Origin: Kiritimatiellia bacterium
GTDB lineage: Bacteria; Verrucomicrobiota; Kiritimatiellia; RFP12; DVOR01
Direction of reading: 5' to 3'
Length of the DNA stretch: 64,000 nt
Assembly (NCBI GenBank): GCA_017558005.1
Contig: JAFYWN010000030.1
Location: 1 to 64,000 of the forward strand
Part shown: positions 16,025 to 25,900 of the stretch, in pieces
Position numbering within the stretch: position 1 is the stretch's first letter
Layout: the number at the start of each line of letters is the position of its first letter
Notes under the pieces: generated by a model
The model's database searches: none
What the model was told of the DNA's origin: nothing
Seen by the model: the letters and a program-made list of their open reading frames with translations, nothing else
Made by a program: the position numbers and the translations under genes

Positions 16025-16711
16025 TTACTGTGCGAGCGCTGCTTCCTGTGCGGCGAAGAGTTTGGTACAGCCATCCTTGGCAAGCGCGCGCAGGATATCA
16101 AGTTGTTCATCCGTGAAGGGATCATGCTCTGCGGTGCCCTGCACCTCCACAAAACGTCCATCAGAGGTCATGATGACATTCATATCCACATCGGCGGTGG
16201 AATCGTGCGCGTAGTCGAGGTCTTGGGTGGGTTCGCCCCCGCAAATGCCAACGCTAATCGCAGACACGCGGCGCACGATTGGATTCTGTTCAAGCAAGCC
16301 CTGTGCCATCAACTTGCGAATGGCATCCTCAAGCGCCACCATGCCACCAGTAATGGATGCGCAACGTGTGCCCCCATCAGCCTGAAGCACATCACAATCG
16401 ATGGTGATGGTACGTTCACCCAAAAGCTTCATATCAATTGAAGCGCGGAGTGCGCGGCCGATTAAACGACTAATTTCCACACTGCGACCATCCTGCTTCA
16501 ACTTCTTAATATCGCGATCCTTACGCGTCATCGTGGCAGAAGGCAACATCGCATACTCTGCAGTTACCCATCCCTCCCCGCTATCACGCTTAAAGGGTGG
16601 CACCTTCTCCTCCACGCTGGCCGTGCAGAGCACCCACGTGTTTCCCTGCTTGTAAAGCACCGAACCAGCGGCATACTTCGTAAAATTGCGGATAATCTCA
16701 ACGTCGCGCAT
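16025..16711 (-). CDS. rph: Ribonuclease PH
   Basis: RNase PH is a phosphate-dependent 3' exonuclease that trims tRNA 3' ends. The 228-aa product keeps [20 protein letters not shown], the [13 protein letters not shown] core and [15 protein letters not shown]. The N-terminus is about ten residues shorter than E. coli Rph and lacks the usual RxxGR-x-LRPV opening. The frame does continue upstream for 29 codons, but that extension does not resemble the missing part, and AGAAAGGA lies 7-8 nt before this ATG. It heads the unit that continues with the RlmI-like and mutase genes. tRNA-Arg and its terminator lie just upstream. Confidence 0.93.
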   Translation of the reverse strand: MRDVEIIRNFTKYAAGSVLYKQGNTWVLCTASVEEKVPPFKRDSGEGWVTAEYAMLPSATMTRKDRDIKKLKQDGRSVEISRLIGRALRASIDMKLLGERTITIDCDVLQADGGTRCASITGGMVALEDAIRKLMAQGLLEQNPIVRRVSAISVGICGGEPTQDLDYAHDSTADVDMNVIMTSDGRFVEVQGTAEHDPFTDEQLDILRALAKDGCTKLFAAQEAALAQ

Positions 16712-16738
16712 GGCAAAATCCTTTCTTATTCGCCCTCT

Positions 16739-16747
16739 ATGATAGCA
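16739..16747 (-). promoter_or_regulatory. Possible extended -10 for rph
   Basis: TGCTATCAT on the minus strand, about 28 nt before the rph ATG. It has the same TGC prefix as other promoters in the window, but no good -35 at 17 bp. Confidence 0.4.
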
Positions 16748-16809
16748 AAAGCACGCCCTCAAGGGCAGAACTATCCCCTTGAAAGGCTGTGGTGTCATAT
16801 GAAAAGTAC

Positions 16810-16847
16810 AAAAAACGTCACCTCGGTGAATCGAGATGACGTTTTAA
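16810..16847 (-). terminator. Terminator after tRNA-Arg
   Basis: AAAACGTCA-t-CTCG pairs with CGAG-g-TGACGTTTT around a 6-nt loop, followed by TTTTTTG on the minus strand. It separates tRNA-Arg from rph. Confidence 0.85.
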
Positions 16848-16850
16848 AGA

Positions 16851-16927
16851 TGGCGCGCCTGGAGGGGTTCGAACCCCCGACCCGCGGCTTAGAAGGCCGC
16901 TGCTCTGTCCAACTGAGCTACAGGCGC
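16851..16927 (-). tRNA. tRNA-Arg (UCU)
   Basis: A complete cloverleaf can be drawn: acceptor GCGCCTG/CAGGCGC, D arm, anticodon stem GCGGC/GCCGC with loop CTTCTAA (anticodon TCT), TTCGAAC T-loop, discriminator G and an encoded CCA. The 5' end is 11 nt after the lptD stop, so the tRNA is likely cut from the lptD transcript or has a promoter inside lptD. Confidence 0.95.
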
Positions 16928-16938
16928 ATCAAATTAAA

Positions 16939-19356
16939 TTATTCCTTTATTTCCCCCAAGAGGCGCATGTTCGTGAGGTTGCCCCACTCCATCCAGTCGT
17001 GGTCATCCTCCTTCGGGAAGACGCGCAACCACGCACCCAGCGAAATCCTGAAGTCGCTGTCATGCTTGTAGCCATCCTCCGAAACATAGTCCATGAGGTA
17101 TTCCAAATTCAAACGGAAGCTAATACAGTCAAGATTATACTGAACAAACCCGCCGATTTCTTCCAATTCGCTGCGCTCTATGTTGTGACGCAGGTAGAGC
17201 GACCAGTCAAAGGTGTCGCAGACATGGTGGATGAAGCCGCCGTAGATGAGCGCATCTTCAATCGTGTCAGTCCAGTAGAAGTCATACATGTCGTGGTCAC
17301 GACGCAAGTAGCCGATGTAGTAAGTAATCTTATCCATCTTCGCACGAAGGCCGATATCCCAATAGGCCAAGCGACCTTCGGCAGGATCATACTGCACATC
17401 CATCAAGACATCCAACTTACGCGTGGGCGAATAGACCGCATCCAAGCCCAACACACGGAAGCCCGTTTCCTCTTCAACACGACGTGCGCGACCGCGATAG
17501 TTATCGCGACCCGGCTGATCGCGGTGCGTCCAACGCACCCAATGATCCTGCGTCTGCGCCACGAAGACACCATAGAGATCCCAATTGAGGTAACGCGAAA
17601 GGGTGTTGTCTTCAGCGCGCTTCTGCAAGAGGTTACGCACACCGAAGCGAAGCCCCGTGTAACGGTGCGTCGGAGTCATGCCATCAGCAGCAAAGCGATC
17701 ATGCCATTCGTATTCTTGGTCAATGCGATCAAAGGCATAAGGAATTTCGTCTGCGCTCTGTTGGGAGCCTGGCACAAAGGTGAAGTCCACATAGGGCATC
17801 ATCGTGTGGCGATAATTTTCAAAATCCTTCCAGTAACGCGCCTGTAAAGTGGCGCCCAATTCAAAGAGCGAACGGAAGTAATTGCCCCCATCCGGCGAAT
17901 CCGAATAGTACGTACCACGCCATCCGAGGCGAGGCGTAAGGGTGACCCCTTCAGCAAGCGTGTACGGGCGACGGAAGATGTGACGCGTATCCAAGCGCGC
18001 GCTTTCAAAGTAAGCCCAGTTGCCAGGATTGTAGCGATACCGATCTATCACCGCACCGCTATTCTTTCCAGGCTGACGGCTATACCAACCCACCGAGGTC
18101 TGCGATTCGTAGTAGAGATTTGGGATATCAAAGACATTTTTCGGCAAGGTGTCCAAGCGGAACTCCGGCAACCGGCGCACGCCTCCATAGAAGGAATTTA
18201 AAGGACCCGCCAAGGTGACGGCAGAAACCCACGTATTCTCGCGGTGTTCGTAATTGAAGATACCCGCAGATTGTGCAGCCTCACGAACAGAAATTTCCTT
18301 GTAGTCCGAACGGAATTCAGAGTCACTCAAATACTCACCCGCAATGGAGATGTGATCACGCGGAGAGAAGTCAATGCGTTCACGGAGACCAATCGAGTAA
18401 CGATAATCTTTATACGGGCTCTGCCAGTTCAAGTCTTCGGGTTGCTGCGCTTCGCCATGATCCGCCACATAGACCGAGAAATAACCGCGCTGAACCGTAT
18501 CTTCACCGAGGAAGCCGCCATTGGTGAACCACGTAAATTCCTGACCTGCCGCCACGCCGTATTCGCTGCGCAAATCAACCACGGTTTTACCGTAGAGCAA
18601 GCCATCATCTTCGTAGCTACCCGCAATCGGATAAACATAACCCGTCAGCAAGTAAAAGCCCCACTTCGAAGAGTAGCCAGGGCGGAAACGCCAACCGTAA
18701 TGCGTGTTCAAATCGCGGTAATAGTACGGTGCCCATAAGACCGGCACCCCACCGAGGCGAACCACGGCATTCTTCAATTCCAAGAATTCCTTATCCTTAT
18801 AGCGGCCCTCACCCGTAACGCTCCAGTGCCACGAATGCATTTCATTCGTACACGTCGTCACGGTCGCATTACGCGAATAAGCGACACCATCTTCGTCACG
18901 AACAAGGCTATCGGCAAGCACGGTGAACTGACCGAGCTTCAAAAGGCCCGTACCAACCAAACCCTCACCCGTCTTGTGGTTGAAGTCAATCGAATCACCC
19001 TGCCAGGAACCACCCGCCTTCGAGACAATCTTTACATCGCCTTCGGCGTGGATATTGCCCGTTTGGTAATTGTACGTTGCCTTTTCACAGGTCAATGTGA
19101 TGTCCGAGAAGGTTACAATCACATTGCCGTGCAGTGTCGCGAGCGATTGTTGATGGTCTGCGCTCATGCGGTCGGCGTCAACCTTGATGTCATCCATCAT
19201 GTTGAGCGTCGGCATGCGGAAGTTCAACTTCGAGAGCGCATCCGAGGTAATTGACTGTGCCTGCAGCACAGCACCTAACAACACACCTACGCAAAGCGTC
19301 AGCATCCGCCACAAGCGCGGACGCAAACGAGAGGTGTGTGAATCAATTAAACGCAT
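16939..19356 (-). CDS. lptD: LPS-assembly protein LptD
   Basis: LptD is the outer-membrane beta-barrel that inserts LPS into the outer leaflet. The 805-aa product has a signal peptide (LTLCVGVLLGAVLQAQS) and an N-terminal OstA/LptA-like beta-jellyroll of ~60-200 (ATLHGNVIVTFSDITLTCEKATYNY, split here as LHGNVIVT ... CEKATYNY). A long barrel region with aromatic-rich strands and the FRPGYSSKWG segment follows. A Cys pair near CEKATYN/TTCTNE could serve the inter-domain disulfide. The start at 19356 lies 13 nt after the RNase G/E stop with only a weak Shine-Dalgarno. The extension upstream would overlap that gene. Confidence 0.92.
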   Translation of the reverse strand: MRLIDSHTSRLRPRLWRMLTLCVGVLLGAVLQAQSITSDALSKLNFRMPTLNMMDDIKVDADRMSADHQQSLATLHGNVIVTFSDITLTCEKATYNYQTGNIHAEGDVKIVSKAGGSWQGDSIDFNHKTGEGLVGTGLLKLGQFTVLADSLVRDEDGVAYSRNATVTTCTNEMHSWHWSVTGEGRYKDKEFLELKNAVVRLGGVPVLWAPYYYRDLNTHYGWRFRPGYSSKWGFYLLTGYVYPIAGSYEDDGLLYGKTVVDLRSEYGVAAGQEFTWFTNGGFLGEDTVQRGYFSVYVADHGEAQQPEDLNWQSPYKDYRYSIGLRERIDFSPRDHISIAGEYLSDSEFRSDYKEISVREAAQSAGIFNYEHRENTWVSAVTLAGPLNSFYGGVRRLPEFRLDTLPKNVFDIPNLYYESQTSVGWYSRQPGKNSGAVIDRYRYNPGNWAYFESARLDTRHIFRRPYTLAEGVTLTPRLGWRGTYYSDSPDGGNYFRSLFELGATLQARYWKDFENYRHTMMPYVDFTFVPGSQQSADEIPYAFDRIDQEYEWHDRFAADGMTPTHRYTGLRFGVRNLLQKRAEDNTLSRYLNWDLYGVFVAQTQDHWVRWTHRDQPGRDNYRGRARRVEEETGFRVLGLDAVYSPTRKLDVLMDVQYDPAEGRLAYWDIGLRAKMDKITYYIGYLRRDHDMYDFYWTDTIEDALIYGGFIHHVCDTFDWSLYLRHNIERSELEEIGGFVQYNLDCISFRLNLEYLMDYVSEDGYKHDSDFRISLGAWLRVFPKEDDHDWMEWGNLTNMRLLGEIKE

Positions 19357-19369
19357 AGAATTAATCCGT

Positions 19370-20947
19370 TCAAACAGAGCGGTTTTCCGAGACGGCATAA
19401 AGCACCTTACCGTCACGATCGAGAATAGAGAACGATTCGGGATGACGCGCGACCTCGCTCTTAAAGGTCAATTTACCCGAATAACGGCGCTGCATTTCCA
19501 CGAGCATTTGCTCATCTTCATTGCGCAAACGTTCCATCACAGAGGGGGCCACCAAGACCTGCAACTCTGTCGCACCAGGTGCACTTTGTTGCTTACGCAT
19601 CACTGCGGCGATTTGGCGTTGGATATCCACCGACAAGGCGAGCGGGCTCTTGATGACACCGTGCCCCTTACAGTACGGGCAGTCAATGTACATCTGCGAG
19701 AGCAAGCTTTCCTCCTGACGCTGACGCGTCATTTCCATCAAGCCGAGTTCGGAGATGGGGAGCACATTGGTACGTGCACGGTCACGCTTGACCGCGGCCT
19801 TCATTGCCTTGTAGATTTGATTCTGGTGCTTACGGCTCTTCATATCGATGAGGTCAATCACAACCAAGCCACCGATATTTCGCAGACGCAATTGACGCGC
19901 CACCTCTTCCACGGCCTCCATATTCACCTCAAGAATCGCCTCTTCTTGCGATCCCTTACCGCGATGACGGCCCGTGTTGACATCAACAGCAATGAGCGCT
20001 TCCGTTTCGTCAATCACCAAGTAGCCACCGCTCTTGAGATTCACCTTTCTACGGAACGCCTCTTCCATCTGCGTTTCCACGCCATAGTGGTCGAAGATCG
20101 GCAGATGACCCTTGTACAATTCAATCACGCGACGTGCGCGACGCGAAATGCGGCCCGCCACTTCACGAATTCTGGAAAATGCCTCAGCATCGTCAATGAT
20201 GACGCGATCAATGTCTTCGGTGAGCCAGTCGCGAACGACGCGTTCCACCAAATCAGGTTCAGAATAGACACACGCAGGCGCATTCAAGGTCTTGATATTG
20301 CGTTGCAAGACACCCCACACGTCGAGGATATTCCGCAAATCACGGCAGAATGCACGCTGATTCGCGCCCGAACCCACCGTTCGCACGATGATACCCACGC
20401 CAGGCGGCAAAGGCAAACGATCCAAAATCTTCTTGAGGCGCAGACGCTCCTTCGCATCTGCAATCTTTCGCGACACGCCACGCGTGGACTTTGCCGACGG
20501 CATCATCACCAAATAACGCCCAGGCAACGAGAGGTTTGCCGTTACGCGCGGCCCCTTCGTGCCGATGGGACCCTTCGTGACCTGCACCACGATTTCACTT
20601 CCCGGAGGGAAACGCTTTGCGATTTCGTCATTTGAGATGCGCTTCCGCTTTGAGGCACGATTATCCTCATCTTCATCCAAGCCATCTTCGTCTGGAATCA
20701 TGTCCCAATAGTGCAAAAAGGCATTCTTTTTGAGACCGATATCCACAAAGGCGGCCTGCAAATCGTGTTCCAAATTCTGAATGCGACCTTTAAAGATACA
20801 TCCGACCAAACGTTCTTCCATCGGATGCTCCACCTGAAACTCCTCGACGCGACCGTTTTCTACCACGGCCACGCGCGTTTCAAGCTTTTCGACATTAACG
20901 ACTATTTCGCGTCGCTTACTCTTTCGTTTAAAAAGCCAACCAAACAT
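19370..20947 (-). CDS. rng: Ribonuclease G/E family endoribonuclease
   Basis: The 525-aa enzyme has an S1-like RNA-binding stretch near residues 45-90 (GCIFKGRIQNLEHDLQAAFV). The DNase I-like catalytic part has AVDVNTG (~320) and VVIDLIDM (~363), which carry the two Asp metal ligands. The zinc-link CPYCKGHG is at ~425. It has no long C-terminal scaffold, so it resembles RNase G or the RNase E catalytic half. A very acidic insert (PDEDGLDEDEDN) interrupts the S1 region. The Shine-Dalgarno AGGT is ~8 nt upstream. It sits between rodA and lptD; rng next to envelope genes is a known arrangement in proteobacteria. Confidence 0.93.
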   Translation of the reverse strand: MFGWLFKRKSKRREIVVNVEKLETRVAVVENGRVEEFQVEHPMEERLVGCIFKGRIQNLEHDLQAAFVDIGLKKNAFLHYWDMIPDEDGLDEDEDNRASKRKRISNDEIAKRFPPGSEIVVQVTKGPIGTKGPRVTANLSLPGRYLVMMPSAKSTRGVSRKIADAKERLRLKKILDRLPLPPGVGIIVRTVGSGANQRAFCRDLRNILDVWGVLQRNIKTLNAPACVYSEPDLVERVVRDWLTEDIDRVIIDDAEAFSRIREVAGRISRRARRVIELYKGHLPIFDHYGVETQMEEAFRRKVNLKSGGYLVIDETEALIAVDVNTGRHRGKGSQEEAILEVNMEAVEEVARQLRLRNIGGLVVIDLIDMKSRKHQNQIYKAMKAAVKRDRARTNVLPISELGLMEMTRQRQEESLLSQMYIDCPYCKGHGVIKSPLALSVDIQRQIAAVMRKQQSAPGATELQVLVAPSVMERLRNEDEQMLVEMQRRYSGKLTFKSEVARHPESFSILDRDGKVLYAVSENRSV

Positions 20948-20970
20948 TTAGATACCTGCGTCAAAAAAGG

Positions 20971-22137
20971 TTACCGGCGAAAGACCGCTTCTACGTTGCG
21001 CCCATGAATCGCAACACTCTGCAATATCCCCGTTGCCATCATCATTACCAGCATGAAAGTCCCTCCCTGGCTGATAAACGGCAATGGAAGCCCCGTAATC
21101 GGGACTATTCGCACTGTCATACCTATATTAATAAAAACATGACAAAAAATCAAGGTTACAACACCAATACATAAAAGTTTTCCTCGATTGTCTACACACC
21201 TGACCCCAATAATGACCCCAGGGAGCAATAAACCGAAGAAGTAAACCGCCAAAAGAATCGTCGAACCCACAAATCCCGTCTCCTCTGCAACCACGGGAAA
21301 AATGAAGTCATTCATACTCACAGCGACAGGCAAATAGCCCAAGCGGTGTTGCACGCCGCGCCCATATCCCTTCCCCCACGTGCCACCGCTGCCCACGGCG
21401 ATTTCACTCTGGCGCGCATTGTAACCGGTCTTGTAAGGGTCGCGTTGCGGATAGAGGAAGGTTTCCACGCGATCAATCTGGTGTGGGCGCAATCCCGTCC
21501 ACTTGAGGAGTTGCTCCGACCGCGCAGGGTCGGTTCCCTCTGCCTTCGCGATTTTTACTAAGGTCAATTCATACGTCGCCGTGAGCACCAATGCTAAGAC
21601 ACCAATGCCTACCACCTTTGGCGAAATCCGCGCTGCGAAGAGCATGGCCAAGACGGTGGGCCCCAAGACCAGTGCCGTTCCTAAGTCGGGTTCTAACAAA
21701 ATCAAAATCGCGGGAATCCCCGCCAAGAGTCCGCACAAGCAAAGTCCACGGAAGTTACGATAACGCTCCACGTGCCGCCCTAAGAGCCAGGACAAAATCA
21801 TCACGACCGCTAATTTCGCCGGCTCACTGGGTTGCAAACCGAAGAGCCAACGGCGTGCACCCATGCGCTCTACCCCAATGCCAGGAATCAACACGAGGAT
21901 TAGTGTCCCCAAAATGCCAACATACACCCACGGCGCAAGCTTTACCCAACGCCGATAGTCCCAAAAGGCCAAGGCGAACATCAACACGATGCCCCAAAAG
22001 ACAAATTCCAACTGCCCCATCCACAAAGACTGCAAGGCGACCGTTGCACGCGCACTGCAGGCCGACTTCACAAACATCACACCCACGATGGGCAACAACA
22101 ACGAGACGATTAAAAGCGTCAGATTCAGACGCTTCAT
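20971..22137 (-). CDS. rodA: RodA peptidoglycan polymerase (SEDS family)
   Basis: RodA polymerises glycan strands in the lateral wall with its partner PBP2. The 388-aa product has about ten hydrophobic helices. It has GARRWLFGLQPSEPAKLAVV after TM4, LLEPDLGTAL, and a C-terminal FVNIGM-like segment (HVFINIGMTVRIVPITGLPL) ending in PFISQGG, all family signatures. The open frame extends to 22218, but those codons run into the tRNA-Tyr terminator. I chose ATG 22137 because GGGAG lies just before it and the first helix begins at once; ATG 22170 is the alternative. It heads the unit rodA-rng-lptD-tRNA-Arg. Confidence 0.93.
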   Translation of the reverse strand: MKRLNLTLLIVSLLLPIVGVMFVKSACSARATVALQSLWMGQLEFVFWGIVLMFALAFWDYRRWVKLAPWVYVGILGTLILVLIPGIGVERMGARRWLFGLQPSEPAKLAVVMILSWLLGRHVERYRNFRGLCLCGLLAGIPAILILLEPDLGTALVLGPTVLAMLFAARISPKVVGIGVLALVLTATYELTLVKIAKAEGTDPARSEQLLKWTGLRPHQIDRVETFLYPQRDPYKTGYNARQSEIAVGSGGTWGKGYGRGVQHRLGYLPVAVSMNDFIFPVVAEETGFVGSTILLAVYFFGLLLPGVIIGVRCVDNRGKLLCIGVVTLIFCHVFINIGMTVRIVPITGLPLPFISQGGTFMLVMMMATGILQSVAIHGRNVEAVFRR

Positions 22138-22208
22138 CTTCTCCCAAAGTTGTTGATACCACGCTTCCATCTCGTAGGTGTAGAGTTGATTTCGGTAAAA
22201 GTGCACAA

Positions 22209-22236
22209 AAAAACCCACGAGAAAACTCGCGGGTTA
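22209..22236 (-). terminator. Terminator after tRNA-Tyr
   Basis: AACCCGCGAG-tttt-CTCGTGGGTT followed by TTTTTG on the minus strand, immediately after the tRNA. Confidence 0.88.
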
Positions 22237-22238
22237 AA

Positions 22239-22323
22239 TGGTGGTGGGTCTACGATTCGAACGTAGGAAGGCAGAGCCAGCGGATTTACAGTCCGCCCCA
22301 GTTGGCCACTTTGGTAACCCACC
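22239..22323 (-). tRNA. tRNA-Tyr (GUA)
   Basis: Acceptor GGTGGGT/ACCCACC, anticodon stem GCGGA/TCCGC with loop CTGTAAA (anticodon GTA), a long variable arm as in bacterial class II tRNA-Tyr, T arm CTACG-TTCGAAT-CGTAG, discriminator A and encoded CCA. Confidence 0.96.
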
Positions 22324-22341
22324 GAACTGAAAACGGCGCAC

Positions 22342-22371
22342 ATTGTATCAGAAACCCCTCTCCCCCGTCAA
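22342..22371 (-). promoter_or_regulatory. Promoter of tRNA-Tyr
   Basis: TTGACG (22371-22366), 18-bp spacer, TACAAT (22347-22342) on the minus strand, with TGA before the -10. This is the strongest consensus-like promoter in the window. Confidence 0.78.
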
Positions 22372-22472
22372 GCACTTTTTTTACATCTCTTCACAATCAT
22401 TTAATCCCTCGTCCGCCCTCCCCTCCACCTACTTCTCCCTGCCACCCGCTATCTAGAGTGGCACCAACCAAC

Positions 22473-22490
22473 GGGGACGCTGCGCTCCCC
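22473..22490. repeat. Family-E hairpin (ggggacgctgcgctcccc)
   Basis: The hairpin GGGGA-n-GC...GC-TCCCC recurs at 37017, 37557 and, inverted, at 36320. A degenerate form occurs at 37898. It is typically preceded by 'ccaaacaac' or a similar string and followed by cgctcccctcgcg or similar. This is a second REP-like family, distinct from the copies near the transposase. Confidence 0.65.
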
Positions 22491-22521
22491 GCTCCCCTCG
22501 CGAGGCCTTCTCCCATCTCCT

Positions 22522-22659
22522 TCTCAGGCGAGTCCGCAGGACGAGCACGGGGTAAAGCGCCCCACTGCCGCAGTGGGCAGTGGCTACGATAAACGGGTCC
22601 GCACAGGGGTGCAGGGGTGCGTAGCCCTGCGCAGGGGAGTGGGGCAGCGCCGCCACCCT
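22522..22659. repeat. Family-C GC-rich repeat, copy 1
   Basis: It begins ctcaggcgagtccgcaggac, then gagcacggggtaaagcgccc, then the palindrome CCCACTGC-c-GCAGTGGG. It ends in an aggggtgcag/gcaggggagtg segment. Copies occur at 22700-22838, 36196-36282 (partial) and 37712-37850. Confidence 0.75.
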
Positions 22660-22699
22660 TCTCTCCCCTCACATCATCCCTCGCGGCGCCTCTCTCCAT

Positions 22700-22838
22700 C
22701 TCAGGCGAGTCCGCAGGACGAGCACGGGGTAAAGCGCCCCACTGCTGCAGTGGGCTGTGGCTACGACAAACGGGACCTCACAGGGGTGCAAGGGTGCGTA
22801 GCCCCTGCACAGGGGAGTGGGGGCGGCGCCGCCACCCA
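22700..22838. repeat. Family-C GC-rich repeat, copy 2
   Basis: Same unit as 22522-22659, with the palindrome changed to cccactgctgcagtgggctg. The copies are about 180 bp apart in direct orientation, suggesting local duplication. Confidence 0.75.
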
Positions 22839-22868
22839 CTGGCTCTCTACACATCACGCATGACAGAC

Positions 22869-22907
22869 AAAAAAAGAGACAGCCGAGTGGGCTGTCTCTT
22901 TTTTTTG
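22869..22907 (-). terminator. Terminator of the 3975-aa gene
   Basis: AAAAAGAGACAGCC-gag-GGCTGTCTCTTTTT-like stem with A and T runs on both sides (plus strand read), 14 nt beyond the stop of the giant gene. It would act in both directions. Confidence 0.88.
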
Positions 22908-22920
22908 ATTTGGTACAGCC

Positions 22921-25900
22921 TTAAGGCGTTACCGTGGTGACCGGGAGTTGATCTACTGACCAGAGTGCGGCACGGAAGAATTTGTACTCATCCTTACCAC
23001 TAATGATAATCTCAGAAGTTTCCAAGAGGTCACCGTCGACACCATCTTCAAGTTTCATAATGAAGTCCCATTCGGCATCCTCAAGGCTCTTCTTACCCAA
23101 GAGCACCACGCATCCATCACCGTTGAGATCGGTAATGCGTTCACGATCCGGCGTGCCTGCCTTGGAGAGTAGCACCTTGACTAAGGGAGCTTCCACATCA
23201 GGCTGCGTGAGATCATAGTACGTCCCGATGTGCGTGAAGGCGAGGGCGGGATCAACCACTTCATCCGGGGTGGTTGCACCGAGCCAATAACGTTCCGAAG
23301 CGGTTGTTCCCTCAGCATCCGACAATCCCGCGACAGCTTCAGGCGAGACCTGTTCAAGCCATGCGATAAAGCGAGGATCCTTCGAGGCGAGTTCTCCACG
23401 CGCACTCAGGGCCAACGCCTTTTCTGTGTAGGAATAGGTCAAGTTGTAGAAGAGATTTTCGGTAACGAGATCCTTGTCAATCAAGAGGCTCGCCGAGGTG
23501 GCATAGGTCTGCGTGGCAGCATTGAAAGCATAGGTCGTAGCAGGCGTATACTTCGGAGCGAAGTCGCTTCCATTACGCGTAGCCTTATTCAACGCATACC
23601 ATTCCTCGTTCAAGTTCTCCAAGTCGAGCTGGTAATCCGTACCCATCGGCACCTTCACGCTCACAGAAGTGCCTTCATCCACTTCCGTGCCTGCGGCGGC
23701 GGTCAACTTCAACTTCGCCTCCGAACCGCCACCCGTGAGTGTCGCACCAATGGTCGCGAAATGCGCATCCTGTGCAGCATACTCTAAGTAAGGCTGCTTG
23801 TAGCTATACCCACTCTGATTACCGCCTGGGACTTCCCACTTGTTCTGAGCAGAAAGCGTGGAGTACATGCGACCATCGTCATTCGAAATCACTTCCCACA
23901 GGAGAGAGGACGTGCCGTAGACGTTGGTAAACTTCAAGAACTGCGCCGTGTAGGCTTCGCCGGAAGAGCGCAACGGACGCTTTGCGTAGGCACGCACCAT
24001 TCCCACGGTGGTCTTGTTGAGGAGTTCGCTTTCCACTGCCACATTGACGCACTTGGCATAGTAGGTGTAGCCATCCTCACCATAACCCTTCGGCAATTGG
24101 TTGTAGAAGAGCACCGCATCTTCCACTGCGCCATTATTACGTACCAATGCGATTGAGTAGAGGACACCATTGTTATAGCCACCCTCCTCAAGCAAGGTCT
24201 CTTCAAGGCCTGCATTAAAGAGATCGGCATCCTTCCCCGCCTCCTTGTCCGTGATGTCGAAGTTCAACCACTGGAACTTCGGATTCACCGTGCCATCGGC
24301 GTAAGTGTAACTTGCGGAACGATAGGCATCCGTGAGAATTGAGGCCGTACTATCGAAGTCAACCGTTTGATCCTTCACGGGGTCAACCGTTGCCATGTAG
24401 TAGTCCAAGTCATAACTTCCCTGATAACCCGGCATCACAATGCGACGATAAGGCACCCAACTATGCAAGGGCACTTCCTTGTGCGTCGTCCACTCAATTG
24501 GCGTGGCGGGATCTGCATTCATCGTCGGCATCGGTGCATAACGCGTAATGACCTTCCAGCCATCCAACGAACGCGTCGGCGTAAAGGTCTTCGGCGGATT
24601 TGCAGGATCGCTGACATCCTCCTTGAGCGGAGAGGCGTACATCGCCAATTCAAAGGCAGAGGCAACGCGCTTTTCACCTGCGGGGAGCGCAAAGGGACGG
24701 ATTTCATTAATCCACACGCCACCCTGCGGGATCGAGTAGATCCATGCGAAGGGCGAGACGCCGCCCCCTGCATCGGCTGCGGAGGTCGCGCGGTTAATAT
24801 TCGTCTGCGCATCCGGAATGTACCACGGGCAGTAGACCTCCATCGCCTCCGAAGAGAAGTTCGAGATCGACTGACAATCATACACCGTGCCAGAGACCGC
24901 ATCTGCAATCACGACTGCGAAGCGAAGCACCGCACCATCCTGCCAGACCAATTCATCGGTCATATCAATTTCGGAGGTGTAATCCAAGCGCGGATTCTCT
25001 GCATCGGGCAGTTCGTCGCTGATACCCGTCGTTGCCGAGTTCTGCTTTGCAGTGGCCAATTCGTCCGCCGTAATCGTGCGGAACGCGAGCAAGGTGTCAG
25101 CGGCACGCTTCTCATCCTCAATTGCCCCAGCCTGAAGGTCGCTATTGGCATCACAATAACCGACATAGGTCATCGGGATAATACCTGCGTTCGAATAGAG
25201 GGCATTACCCTTCTTCAAATTGCGGCGCAGGGTATCCAACGAAAGCGTCACGCCGTCCTGTACCGAAGGCGAACCAAGCCATGCGTTGAGACCCCACTGG
25301 CTGATGAACTCATTTCGCGGCATTCCATTATTGGTGAGCGAGGTATCGAAGAGATTCGTCGGCACCTTCGACTTCGGAATTGCCGTCCACACAAGGAAGG
25401 GACGCACCGAAGGCATATCTGCGGTGAGCAACTCAGTTGCATCACCCAAACGGCCACCCTGCAGACCCAAATCAGGATTAATCACAGCAGACATGCCTAC
25501 CTTATCGCCGACAAGCGGTTGATAAATCCAACCATGACGATTGGCATACTTACCATCCTTGTTGCCATTTTCGTCAGACCAAATCGGCTTCAACGTCGTA
25601 TCGCCGCCCTTTGTGCTATCCGGCATGAGCACGCCCGTGCCATCATCCGTCAAGGCATAGAGTGTCTGCGTAATCATCCACGCACCCACCTTCACCTCAC
25701 CCTGCGTGAAGGTCACCTCAATGCTATTCTGCGCAGAGATGGGCTCTTCCATGATAAGGAGCGAGATGACGTAGTTGTCGCGATCCGCGAAGGTGATGGG
25801 TTCACCCTCTTGGTTGACGCCTTCCGAGTAATCTGCATTAAAGAGAATTCTACCCGTGGGTTCACCCTGCTGCATCTCCACCGTGGCGCGACCTTCCAAG

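Noticed and set aside
22138-22218. Longer N-terminus for RodA
   Set aside because: The extra codons would start inside the tRNA-Tyr terminator stem; a start at 22137 or 22170 fits the family and the transcript.
22522-22838. Small proteins translated from the family-C repeats (frames of 60-107 codons on both strands)
   Set aside because: Open frames occur on all strands because the repeat is GC-rich; the copies differ by frameshifts, and no ribosome-binding sites are present.
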